A DNA stretch of 18,943 bases from the NCBI GenBank assembly GCA_002394725.1, contig DGUQ01000094.1, positions 1 through 18,943 of the forward strand, written 5' to 3'. The translations under genes were made by a program, and so were the position numbers. Position 1 is the first letter of the stretch, and the number at the start of each line of letters is the position of its first letter. The stretch comes from Ruminococcaceae bacterium UBA4306 (GTDB lineage: Bacteria > Bacillota > Clostridia > Oscillospirales > Acutalibacteraceae). Below are positions 1-7,200 of the stretch, one piece after another. A model generated the notes under the pieces. The model was not told the DNA's origin. It made no database searches and was given only the letters and a program-made list of their open reading frames with translations.

Positions 1-76
1 GTGTTTTATTGCTACTTAGTATTAAACTTCTTCGGGGAATCACCTGTTCCCTATCCTAATTATATAGAGGTGCAAA

Positions 77-691
77 ATGAATCAATATGTCATTACCATA
101 GGCAGACAATTCGGAAGCGGCGGACGCTCTATCGCCGAGAAGCTGTCAAAGAAGCTCGGCGTCAAGTTCTATGACAAGGAGCTGATCTCGATCGCGGCAA
201 AGGAAAGCGGCATCAGCCCCGAGGTGTTTGAGGGCGTGGACGAGAAGGCCGCCAACAGCCTGCTGTACTCTCTGTCGATGGGCATGTACAGCTTTGGCAG
301 CGGATTCCCCACGATGGGTGATCTGCCTGTCAACGACAAGCTCTACCTGCTGCAGCACAAGATCATCAAGGAGATCGCTGAAAAAGAGAACTGCGTGATC
401 GTCGGACGCTGTGCCGACTACGTGCTGCGCGATAACCCGAAGTGCGTGAGCATCTTCATCTATGCCGACATGGCATACCGCAAGGAACAGAGCATCAAGA
501 AGCACGGGATCGACCCTGCGCATGCCGAGCATATCATCAATAAGACGGATAAGAACCGCGCGAATTACTACAGCTTCTATTCCGGGCAGAAGTGGGGGCA
601 GGCAGAGAACTTCGATTTATGTATCGACTCCTCCAAGCTGGACGAGGACAAGATCGTTGAGCTGATCGCCGAATATATCAAAATGAGATAA
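77..691 (+). CDS. Cytidylate kinase-like family protein
   Basis: A 204-residue protein with an N-terminal nucleotide-binding loop, GRQFGSGGRS at residues 9-18, followed by the KLGVKFYDKELI segment. This pattern is typical of the cytidylate kinase-like family (Cytidylate_kin2), which is related to Cmk but has a diverged substrate-binding region. Family members are predicted cytoplasmic P-loop kinases; the true substrate is mostly unproven. The ATG is supported by an AGAGGTG ribosome binding site at 66-72. The gene stands alone: a strong terminator follows directly and the next genes run on the other strand. No promoter could be assigned with confidence in the 76 bases upstream. A small GGGAA/TTCCC hairpin lies at 35-51. 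Family assignment is firm; calling it a cytidylate kinase in function would be overreach. Confidence 0.88.
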   Translation: MNQYVITIGRQFGSGGRSIAEKLSKKLGVKFYDKELISIAAKESGISPEVFEGVDEKAANSLLYSLSMGMYSFGSGFPTMGDLPVNDKLYLLQHKIIKEIAEKENCVIVGRCADYVLRDNPKCVSIFIYADMAYRKEQSIKKHGIDPAHAEHIINKTDKNRANYYSFYSGQKWGQAENFDLCIDSSKLDEDKIVELIAEYIKMR

Positions 692-694
692 CGT

Positions 695-728
695 AAGCCG
701 CTGAGCAAGAATGTTCAGCGGCTTTTTT
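695..728 (+). terminator. Intrinsic terminator of the cytidylate-kinase-like gene
   Basis: A 10-bp stem, AAGCCGCTGA (695-704) with TCAGCGGCTT (715-724), is followed by a run of six T residues. It begins four bases after the stop codon. On the minus strand the T-tract is poor, so it is mainly a plus-strand terminator. Confidence 0.88.
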
Positions 729-804
729 GATACTATATGATCGGCTGAGAGCTATTGCCATAACCTATATTTACCCTCGCAATGACTATTTTGAACAACC
801 GAAA

Positions 805-1197
805 TCAATCCTTTTTCGACTTTCTGCGCTTCTTCGGCAATCGGAGGGTCAACTCATAGCTCATGTCGAGCAGGGGGATGATATCTTCAACCGGAACGGT
901 ACCGTCGAGAAGGATCGTCAGCCAACCCTCATGATTCATATGATAAGCAGGGAAATATCCTTTTTCCATCCGCAGAGAGCCGCTGAGGATCGGATCGCAC
1001 TTGATATTCAGAATATCGACACGGTTATCACCATCCAGCCCCAACCGTACACGCGGAACGTCCATCACTAAAGCGAACCATTTTCGATTACTCAAATGGC
1101 GCAGCACCGCATAGGTCGGCGCGGTAGAAAACGGATAATCCGGTTCAACACCGTAGGTATCAGCCGCATAAGCGAACAACCGTTCCGTTACTGTCAT
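805..1197 (-). CDS. MmcQ/YjbR family protein
   Basis: A protein of about 130 residues of the MmcQ/YjbR family, whose fold resembles the CyaY/double-wing DNA-binding family. Visible marks are the N-terminal TVTERLFAYAADTYGVEPDYPF segment, the NRKWFALVMDV strand, the DILNIKCDP segment and the HMNHEGWLTILLDG core. The C-terminus is strongly basic (PKKRRKSKKD). The biochemical role of the family is unknown. The start is placed at the ATG at 1197 because an AGAAGGG ribosome binding site lies just upstream, inside the 3' end of the PAP2 gene. A longer in-frame ATG at 1236 would overlap the PAP2 gene and has no such site. It is the last gene of the four-gene minus-strand operon. No good minus-strand terminator was found beyond it. 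Confidence 0.85.
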   Translation of the reverse strand: MTVTERLFAYAADTYGVEPDYPFSTAPTYAVLRHLSNRKWFALVMDVPRVRLGLDGDNRVDILNIKCDPILSGSLRMEKGYFPAYHMNHEGWLTILLDGTVPVEDIIPLLDMSYELTLRLPKKRRKSKKD

Positions 1198-1201
1198 GTG
1201 A

Positions 1202-1750
1202 TCAACCCTTCTTTCGTGCGCGCAAACGGGAAACACCTTTTTCGCAGGCAGGATAGATCAGATAATGCGCCAACAGCGCGAAGATAATGCCGAAAACGGA
1301 GCCGACCAGTACATCGGTCGGATAATGAGCGCCCATATACAGGCGCGAGAACGCGACCATTACCGCGATCAACAGCGCTGCGATACCGATCTTCCTGTAA
1401 TTGCAGAAGATGACGGTCGCCGTCGCGAACGCGAAGGTGGAGTGCACGGACGGGAACGACCAGCCGTGCGGCGCGGTACCGAGCGGCACCAGAAAATCAT
1501 AGGTCTCAAACGGACGGACACGCGCTACCAGGTTCTTGACGATCAGATACGAGATGATGAACGACAGCAGCATTGCGATGATGACCTCGCTGCCGGAGCG
1601 ACGGGTCTTTTTGATGATGATCAGCACAATGCCGAGGATCAGGCAGAAAATGCCGTTGTGCCCCAGCATGGAGAAAAACGTCATCAAGCCGTCCATAAAC
1701 GGCGTGCGGATATTTTGCAGTGCCAGTAAAAAATCAGCTTCCCAAGCCAT
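1202..1750 (-). CDS. PAP2 family membrane phosphatase
   Basis: A 182-residue membrane protein with the three PAP2 phosphatase signatures: K-x6-RP at residues 72-80 (KNLVARVRP), PSVH ending in His103, and SRLYMGAHYPTD with His142. These form the active site that removes phosphate from lipid phosphates or pyrophosphates, such as phosphatidic acid or undecaprenyl pyrophosphate, on the outer face of the membrane. About five hydrophobic segments are visible. In bacteria of this kind an undecaprenyl-PP recycling role (BcrC-like) is plausible, but the substrate cannot be read from the sequence. It lies 1 base after the stop of the DUF2974 gene in the same operon, and the next gene's ribosome binding site is inside its 3' end, which suggests coupled translation. 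Confidence 0.92.
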   Translation of the reverse strand: MAWEADFLLALQNIRTPFMDGLMTFFSMLGHNGIFCLILGIVLIIIKKTRRSGSEVIIAMLLSFIISYLIVKNLVARVRPFETYDFLVPLGTAPHGWSFPSVHSTFAFATATVIFCNYRKIGIAALLIAVMVAFSRLYMGAHYPTDVLVGSVFGIIFALLAHYLIYPACEKGVSRLRARKKG

Positions 1751-1751
1751 A

Positions 1752-3383
1752 TTATCCCTCTTTCTTATTAATACTGTTTTTGTGACGAACCTTATTCTTC
1801 AGGTTGTGATACTTTCTTGAATACTTTTCATTTGCCTCGATAAACGAGAAGATGATCGCGCTGAGACCGTCGATCGCCATCACGCCGCCGAGCACCAGCA
1901 TAAACCATTGCGCCTTATCGGAGGGCGCGAGGATGATGAAGATGCCGCAGCCCGAATACAGGATGCTTTTGACAAAATTCTTCCAAAAGGCAAAGTCACG
2001 CGTTTTGCTTTGCTTGAACGCCAAAAAGCTGCGATACGCGACCACCAGCAGCCAGCCGCCGCAAAGTCCGCTGCCGACGATGAACAGCGCCTCGTTCTTG
2101 ACCAGTATGACGGCAAACAATGTGGCGATCACCAAAAAGATGTAGACGCGCGTTTTTTCGCGCACAAAGTTCCAGTGCTCCTCGCGCAGCTTTTTGATTG
2201 TATACACAAGCTGAAACGCCACGACAGCGCCCAGCAGGACGATGACGATGACGCGGAACGCGTTATCGGTGAAGATCGTCATCAACAGCCCGATCACCGT
2301 GAACACGATACCCTCGATCAACTGGTTGGCGTCGATGAATTTGGCGAGCTTGCCGGTACGCAGTCGGGCGAACATATCGCCGAAGAGCACCTTCTCGGGA
2401 ATCTTCGCCACCGTTTTCAAGCTGTCGGACTCCACGACATTGACGATCAGATCCTCTACACCGTCGACATCCAGCTGCATTGCCTCGGTGTAGGTCTTGG
2501 CCCCTCGTGCCTCTGCCGTCGCGAAAACACCGTTGACCAGCTTCTCTCGCTCCTCCGGAGTAACATCCTGGATCCATTTTTCGGCGATCTCATTGATCCA
2601 CTCGCTGTTGGGATCAAAATGATCAACGGTACGCAGCTTACCGTACTCGACCTCCCAACTGATGGAGTCATGCTCCATGATCCCCTTGGCGGAGCTGGTA
2701 ACGATCCTGACGTCCTTGAAATCGTGGGCAAAGATCTTGCCGAAAATACAATACTGCGGATGGATGACCGTGACAAGATCACGGATCCTGTCGATCAAAG
2801 AAACGTCGCTGACCTCGGGGCACAGCCCGGGGCCGTCGTTATTATAGATATGGATCACGCGGCTGAGCTTTGCGTCACTGATGTGGCAGGCGCCGTACAT
2901 CGCGAGATTGCCGCCCTTGCTGTGACCGGCAAGGATATACCTTTTATCATCACGGATGATATCGTTGAGATACTCAACCGACTTGATCTGCCCCTCGGTC
3001 TTTTTGTAGCTCATCACAAAATCCTCTTTCCATCCGACGAGCGAGTTATCCGTGCCGCGGAACGACACAAAATACACATCGTCATACAGATGGAAGGTCA
3101 GCGCCGCGAACTGGGTCGAGGTATCGCGGCTGAACACCTCGACATAATCGGAAACCATCAGATTGCCGAAGCGTCGGGATTTCACGATCGCGCTCAGGAA
3201 GGGATCGTTCTCCGACGGACTGATCAGGCAGCGCCGCAGGGCGGTGGGTCTGTCCCCTATTCTTTTCGCGTCAAATTCATAATAGGTCAGGGTACACAGG
3301 ACAACGTTATCCACCTCGTTGAACGGCTTATCGTAAAATGACAGGTCCGCGTACCAGTTGACATACTCAGCGAGAGAGCTCAT
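1752..3383 (-). CDS. DUF2974 (Mbeg1-like) alpha/beta hydrolase fused to a membrane domain
   Basis: A 543-residue protein in two parts. Residues 1 to about 330 match the DUF2974/Mbeg1-like hydrolases: FVSFRGTDNSLVGWKEDF is the typical lipase-like strand, and AGHSKGGNLA is the nucleophile elbow, with Ser155 as predicted nucleophile. Residues about 355-515 contain some six hydrophobic segments (for example LIEGIVFTVIGLLMTIF and FVKSILYSGCGIFIIL) resembling the HdeD/DUF308 type of short membrane repeat. The C-terminal tail is basic. The hydrolase domain has no signal peptide, so it should sit in the cytoplasm, tethered to the membrane. DUF2974 proteins are widespread in Firmicutes but their substrate is unknown. 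The start ATG overlaps the stop of the upstream rhodanese/TtcA gene by 4 bases (ATGA), indicating translational coupling. Confidence 0.87.
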   Translation of the reverse strand: MSSLAEYVNWYADLSFYDKPFNEVDNVVLCTLTYYEFDAKRIGDRPTALRRCLISPSENDPFLSAIVKSRRFGNLMVSDYVEVFSRDTSTQFAALTFHLYDDVYFVSFRGTDNSLVGWKEDFVMSYKKTEGQIKSVEYLNDIIRDDKRYILAGHSKGGNLAMYGACHISDAKLSRVIHIYNNDGPGLCPEVSDVSLIDRIRDLVTVIHPQYCIFGKIFAHDFKDVRIVTSSAKGIMEHDSISWEVEYGKLRTVDHFDPNSEWINEIAEKWIQDVTPEEREKLVNGVFATAEARGAKTYTEAMQLDVDGVEDLIVNVVESDSLKTVAKIPEKVLFGDMFARLRTGKLAKFIDANQLIEGIVFTVIGLLMTIFTDNAFRVIVIVLLGAVVAFQLVYTIKKLREEHWNFVREKTRVYIFLVIATLFAVILVKNEALFIVGSGLCGGWLLVVAYRSFLAFKQSKTRDFAFWKNFVKSILYSGCGIFIILAPSDKAQWFMLVLGGVMAIDGLSAIIFSFIEANEKYSRKYHNLKNKVRHKNSINKKEG

Positions 3384-4558
3384 ACAGCACCCCCTTCATC
3401 GGTCGCTTTGCAGGAAGGTTCATAATCGTCTAAAAAGTGATGGACAACGCCGTTCTTCTTGTAGGCGATCACGGTGTCGATATTGACGTTGTGCATACTG
3501 TTGAATATATTCGCCTCGATATGAGGATTGGTTTTTTTCAGCTTTTGTATCAGGCGTTTGGTATCGAGCCGCTTGGAATCGGAAGCGTCCGTATCGCCGT
3601 TGAGAGCGGTCTGCTCCGTGAAGCGGCAGGCGCATTGGAGAAAACGCAGCCCGTTATCGTCACGCCACGCCTTGATCTCATCCTCGCGGACATAATACAG
3701 CGGACGGATCAGCTCCATGCCCTCGTAGTTGGTCGATCTGAGCTTGGGCATCATCGTCTGTACCTGACCGCCCCACAGCATCCCCATCAGGGTGGTCTCG
3801 ATCACATCGTCATAATGATGACCGAGGGCGATCTTGTTACAGCCGCATTCACGCGCCTTTTTATACAGCCATCCGCGGCGCATACGCGCGCAGAGATAGC
3901 AGGGCGACTTTTCGATTTGATAGACCGCGTCAAAGATCGAGGTCTCAAACACGGTGATCGGAACACCGATCATACGGGCGTTGTTCTCGATCAACAGGCG
4001 ATTGATCTCATTATACCCCGGATCCATCACTAAAAACACCAGCTCAAAGGGGAACTTATCATGCCTTTTGAGCTCCTGAAAGAGCTTTGCCATCAGCATG
4101 CTGTCCTTGCCGCCCGAGATACACACCGCGATCTTATCACCGGGCTGTATCATATCAAATTCAACGATCGCCTTGGTGAAGCGGTGAAAAATGTTTTCCT
4201 TGAAGCGGCGGCGCTTGGTCAGGCTCTGCTCGATCTCTCGCGCGCGTTCCTTGCCCTTGCAGTAGCGTCTGAGCCACCCCTCGTATCCGTCTTTGAGATA
4301 ATATGTATCCATACCCTTTTCTCTCAAAGCCGCCGATACGCTCTCGTCCGTCTTGCCGCTCTCGGAAAAAAGGATCAGCTTACGATCACGGGGCAATTCT
4401 CCTCTGTCAGCCGCCGAAAGGATATCGGGACAGTTCACGGCACCGGGGATCGAACCGTAAGAATACGCCGCCTCGCCGCGCACATCAAAAAGCACATAGC
4501 TGTCCTCAGCCAAAGAGAGCCATTCTTCGGTTGTGACAGTATATGCGGCGCCGTTCAT
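3380..4558 (-). CDS. Rhodanese-like domain fused to a TtcA/TilS-type ATP-pyrophosphatase
   Basis: A 392-residue fusion. Residues about 5-100 are a rhodanese-like fold (YVLFDVRGEAAYSYGSIPGAVN), but the residue at the catalytic cysteine position is Ser65 (codon TCC) in the loop FSESGKT, so sulfur transfer by this domain is unlikely. Residues about 120-370 form an N-type ATP-pyrophosphatase with the PP-loop SGGKDS at 148-153. Cys220-x2-Cys223 (CYLC) and Cys309/Cys311 (LQCACRF) resemble the cluster cysteines of TtcA, the tRNA 2-thiocytidine enzyme. A tRNA-thiolation role is therefore plausible but not proven. The ATG at 4558 is preferred over a TTG at 4573 because GGAGGAA lies 6-7 bases before it. 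It is the first gene of the operon, and the DUF2974 gene overlaps its stop codon. Confidence 0.86.
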   Translation of the reverse strand: MNGAAYTVTTEEWLSLAEDSYVLFDVRGEAAYSYGSIPGAVNCPDILSAADRGELPRDRKLILFSESGKTDESVSAALREKGMDTYYLKDGYEGWLRRYCKGKERAREIEQSLTKRRRFKENIFHRFTKAIVEFDMIQPGDKIAVCISGGKDSMLMAKLFQELKRHDKFPFELVFLVMDPGYNEINRLLIENNARMIGVPITVFETSIFDAVYQIEKSPCYLCARMRRGWLYKKARECGCNKIALGHHYDDVIETTLMGMLWGGQVQTMMPKLRSTNYEGMELIRPLYYVREDEIKAWRDDNGLRFLQCACRFTEQTALNGDTDASDSKRLDTKRLIQKLKKTNPHIEANIFNSMHNVNIDTVIAYKKNGVVHHFLDDYEPSCKATDEGGAV

Positions 4559-4585
4559 CGGTAGTTCCTCCAAACATTTATCATT

Positions 4586-4613
4586 TATATTCTACCGCAT
4601 ATATTCTACCGCA
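4586..4613 (-). repeat. 14-bp tandem duplication covering the promoter -10 element
   Basis: Two exact adjacent copies of a 14-bp unit (minus strand TGCGGTAGAATATA) lie at 4586-4599 and 4600-4613. Each carries a TAGAAT -10-like hexamer. Only the upstream copy has the right distance to a -35 element; the second lies 14 bp downstream, where the nearest TTGACT is 20 bp away. Confidence 0.9.
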
Positions 4614-4631
4614 AAGTCAAAAATCCGTCAA
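4603..4631 (-). promoter_or_regulatory. Promoter of the rhodanese/TtcA-DUF2974-PAP2-MmcQ operon
   Basis: On the minus strand, TTGACG (4626-4631), a 17-base spacer and TAGAAT (4603-4608) each differ from consensus by one base. Transcription should start near 4595, about 37 bases before the ATG at 4558. Confidence 0.72.
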
Positions 4632-4662
4632 TAATCTCACGGCAAAAACCGTCAAAACACAG

Positions 4663-4690
4663 AAAAAAGCCCTGCGGAGATCCACAGGGC
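4663..4690 (-). terminator. Intrinsic terminator of the lipoprotein hydrolase gene
   Basis: On the minus strand GCCCTG..GGA pairs with TCC..CAGGGC (4669-4690) and is followed by six T residues (4668-4663). It starts 6 bases after the stop codon of the hydrolase and insulates the next operon promoter. Confidence 0.85.
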
Positions 4691-4696
4691 ATACAA

Positions 4697-5671
4697 TCAG
4701 GTATTCGCAAAAAGGTAATCCAAGCCGTATTCCACGGCGGTATCGAAGTCATCGCCGCCAAAGCCATGACCCGCGCCTTCGATCAGATGGAACTCGGCAT
4801 GCGGAAACAGCGCGGCAGCCTCTTTGATGGAGCTCGCCGCAACCAGCTTATCATCCGAGCCCTGAATGATCGTGACGTTGTGCGGATAGGTGTTCAGCCG
4901 GCTGACCACATCCAGCCCGAACAGGTCGCGCGCGAACGCGCCGCCGAGCTCATAGTCTTCGCCGAAGGACAGGGTATCGGGCACTTCGTCGGGGCCGCTG
5001 TACCGTGCGGTCACTGCCTGCGGCATATACAGCGCAGGATAATGCAGGATCATGCCCCTGACGGTGTCGGTGTTATCCAGTCCGACCATCGTCGCGACCA
5101 GACCGCCCATACTGCCGCCCTCCAAAAAGACGAAGTTTGTGTCAACAAAATCCCATGTCAGCGCGGTATTAAGGATCGCCTGCAGATCGGACGCCTCTGT
5201 CACGGCGGAATTCTTCATCGGATCGCCGTCGCTTTTGTTATCGGTCGTCGGGCGACTGCCGCCGGGGAAATCGAACGAGTAGGCGGCAAAGCCCTTCTCG
5301 GCATAGCGCTTGCCGTAGCCCTCGCCTGCCTCGCGGTTCGAACCCATTCCGTGGGCGTGGATCACCAGTGGGAATTTTGTCTCCTTATCCGTGATCGGGA
5401 TATACGCCTCGCCGTAGATACGGTTGCCGTTGTTCTCACACCAGATCACTCTGGTCTCCACCTCATACTGCGCGTTGCGGTCACGCTGTCCGAGCGCCTG
5501 TCCCGAGACAGCCTGCGTCGCATCCGAAGCGGTCGCGGCTTGGGTCGTTTCATCAACAGTGACCTTCGTCTGAGCCGACGTAGACTCCGTCTTTTGACCC
5601 GAGCACGCGGCGAGCACCGCCATCAGCCCGACCATCAAAACAAGACCCAGTTTTTTCATTATACCTTTCAA
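4697..5671 (-). CDS. Lipoprotein alpha/beta hydrolase (acyl esterase type)
   Basis: A 324-residue predicted lipoprotein. The N-terminus is a type II signal peptide ending in the lipobox LAAC, with lipidated Cys23, followed by a Ser/Thr/Gln/Ala-rich linker to about residue 65. The rest is an alpha/beta hydrolase: HAHGMGSNRE oxyanion region, GGSMGG nucleophile elbow (Ser187), acid in QGSDDKLV (Asp273 or Asp274) and His302 in GAGHGF. It should act on the outer face of the membrane as an esterase of unknown substrate. The start is uncertain: a TTG at 5671 has a well-spaced AGAGGTG, while an ATG at 5659 gives an equally good signal peptide four residues shorter. It lies 55 bases after the TMEM175-like gene and may share its transcript. 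A terminator follows. Confidence 0.88.
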   Translation of the reverse strand: MKGIMKKLGLVLMVGLMAVLAACSGQKTESTSAQTKVTVDETTQAATASDATQAVSGQALGQRDRNAQYEVETRVIWCENNGNRIYGEAYIPITDKETKFPLVIHAHGMGSNREAGEGYGKRYAEKGFAAYSFDFPGGSRPTTDNKSDGDPMKNSAVTEASDLQAILNTALTWDFVDTNFVFLEGGSMGGLVATMVGLDNTDTVRGMILHYPALYMPQAVTARYSGPDEVPDTLSFGEDYELGGAFARDLFGLDVVSRLNTYPHNVTIIQGSDDKLVAASSIKEAAALFPHAEFHLIEGAGHGFGGDDFDTAVEYGLDYLFANT

Positions 5672-5726
5672 ATTATCACCTCTCTGTGAATAGTATTACC
5701 AACCAAATTGTTCTTATGAAACCCTT

Positions 5727-6314
5727 TTATTTTGAATTGCCCTTATATAAGCCGTCGATCGGGATCAGCATCCACACCATCGTGACCAGCACCGCGTAGA
5801 TCATCGCCGGCTGCCAGATCGTCGCCGACAGGATGACGCCGATGATCTTGATCGCGATATCGGGGATGTACTTGACGCGCATCATCCACGCGTGCTTCCC
5901 TGAATCACAGGTCGCGATATCCACATGGCACCGATACAGCGAGATCGACAGCAGCAGATTTGCGATCGTTACGAGCAGGACGGACATGCCGTAGAGCACC
6001 ATCGCGAGCTTGTTGTCGCGGTTCGACGTGACCACGCTCATGCTGTACGGGATCCATGACGTCACGAACAGCAGGATCACACCCAGCCATACAACGCGCT
6101 TGTTGATGACCTCGATCTGGTGCCATTCGTTGTGCAGATTCACCCACATGGTGCCCAGCCAGAAGAACGACAGCGCATAGCAGACGTAGGTGTCGCTCAA
6201 CGCGAGCACACCCTCGACCGTCATCGGGTCGGGCTTGGGAAGCTCCAACACAAGTATCGTCATAATGATCGCCAGAACCGCGTCCATGAATGCCGCAAGT
6301 CTATCTTTACTCAT
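5727..6314 (-). CDS. TMEM175-family integral membrane protein (putative K+ channel)
   Basis: A 195-residue membrane protein with about six hydrophobic segments. The first helix has the TMEM175/DUF1211 pattern: Arg5, Phe9, Asp11 and a following AIIMTILVLEL stretch. Bacterial TMEM175 proteins form potassium-permeable channels. The usual RxxxFSD signature reads RLAAFMD here, so Ser is replaced by Met10 while the Arg, Phe and Asp are kept. The ATG at 6314 is chosen over a GTG at 6323 because GAGGTG lies six bases before it. It is transcribed from its own promoter at 6334-6363, divergent from the sufCB promoter, and may be cotranscribed with the downstream lipoprotein hydrolase. Ion selectivity cannot be judged from the sequence. 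Confidence 0.87.
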   Translation of the reverse strand: MSKDRLAAFMDAVLAIIMTILVLELPKPDPMTVEGVLALSDTYVCYALSFFWLGTMWVNLHNEWHQIEVINKRVVWLGVILLFVTSWIPYSMSVVTSNRDNKLAMVLYGMSVLLVTIANLLLSISLYRCHVDIATCDSGKHAWMMRVKYIPDIAIKIIGVILSATIWQPAMIYAVLVTMVWMLIPIDGLYKGNSK

Positions 6315-6333
6315 TCTACTCACCTCAAGGGAA

Positions 6334-6363
6334 AGTATAGCATAGAGAAAAACTTTTTTTCAA
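6334..6363 (-). promoter_or_regulatory. Promoter of the TMEM175-like gene
   Basis: Minus strand TTGAAA (6358-6363), an 18-base spacer and TATACT (6334-6339) preceded by TG at the extended -10 position. It is back to back with the sufC promoter. Confidence 0.65.
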
Positions 6364-6402
6364 CCGAAAAATCGAGATATTCGCAAAAAGTTTACATAAT
6401 GG

Positions 6403-6431
6403 TTGCGATTCGATAAAAAATGAGTTATAAT
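6403..6431 (+). promoter_or_regulatory. Promoter of the sufC-sufB operon
   Basis: TTGCGA (6403-6408), a 17-base spacer and a perfect TATAAT (6426-6431), about 28 bases before the sufC start. An AAGGAG ribosome binding site follows at 6447-6452. No IscR- or Fur-like operator was recognised. Confidence 0.75.
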
Positions 6432-6459
6432 AGAACAACTGTAACGAAGGAGAATCACT

Positions 6460-7197
6460 ATGCTTCAAATCAAAAACCTTTCTTTCTCGGTCAATGATGA
6501 ATCCGCCGGGAAAGAGATTATCAAAGATATCAGTCTGGAGATCCCCGACGGCAAGCTGATCGTCATCACCGGCCCCAACGGCGGCGGCAAGTCCACACTC
6601 GCCAAGCTGATCGCCGGTATCGAAAAGCCCACCTCGGGACAGATCCTGTTTAACGGCGAGGACATCACCGATATGAGCATCACCGAACGCGCCAACAAGG
6701 GCATTGCGTTCGCGTTTCAGCAGCCGGTCAAGTTCAAGGGCATCCGCGTGCTCGACCTGATCCGTCTGGCGGCAGGCAGAAAGCTGACCATCGCGGACGC
6801 TTGCGTCTATCTCTCGATGGTCGGACTGTGCGCGAGAGAATACATCGACCGCGAGGTCAACGCGAGTCTTTCCGGCGGCGAATTGAAGCGCATCGAGATC
6901 GCGACCGTACTTGCGCGCAAATCCATGCTCACCCTCTTTGACGAACCGGAAGCAGGGATCGACCTGTGGAGCTTCGGCAATCTGATCGAGGTATTCCGCA
7001 AGCAGCGCGAAGAGATCGCCGACCGCTCCATCATGATTATCTCCCATCAGGAGCGCATCCTCAACATCGCCGACAAGATCATCGTGCTAAACAGCGGCGA
7101 GATCGAAAAGCAGGGCGACAGGGACGAGATCCTTCCCGGGCTGATCGGCACCCCCGCGGCAGTCAAGAACTGTCAGGGCATATCGGAAGGAGTGTAA
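6460..7197 (+). CDS. sufC: SufC-type Fe-S cluster assembly ATPase (SMS system SmsC)
   Basis: A 245-residue ABC ATPase close to SufC in length. Walker A is GPNGGGKST at residues 38-46, the Q-loop region is FAFQQPVKFKG, the signature is LSGGELKR at 137-144, Walker B ends in Asp161-Glu162, and His196 is the switch histidine. The FAFQQP and SGGELKR wording is characteristic of SufC rather than of transport ATPases, and no permease is nearby. The protein drives conformational change in a SufB-type scaffold during Fe-S cluster assembly in the cytoplasm. It lies 3 bases upstream of sufB in a two-gene operon, with no sufD, sufS or sufU adjacent. That matches the minimal SUF-like (SMS) arrangement of anaerobes and archaea. 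Confidence 0.93.
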   Translation: MLQIKNLSFSVNDESAGKEIIKDISLEIPDGKLIVITGPNGGGKSTLAKLIAGIEKPTSGQILFNGEDITDMSITERANKGIAFAFQQPVKFKGIRVLDLIRLAAGRKLTIADACVYLSMVGLCAREYIDREVNASLSGGELKRIEIATVLARKSMLTLFDEPEAGIDLWSFGNLIEVFRKQREEIADRSIMIISHQERILNIADKIIVLNSGEIEKQGDRDEILPGLIGTPAAVKNCQGISEGV

Positions 7198-7200
7198 CGC

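Noticed and set aside
1908..3341. 477-residue open frame on the plus strand
   Set aside because: It is the exact antisense of the DUF2974 gene, has no ribosome binding site and reads as a His/Asp/Val-rich shadow of a high-quality minus-strand gene.
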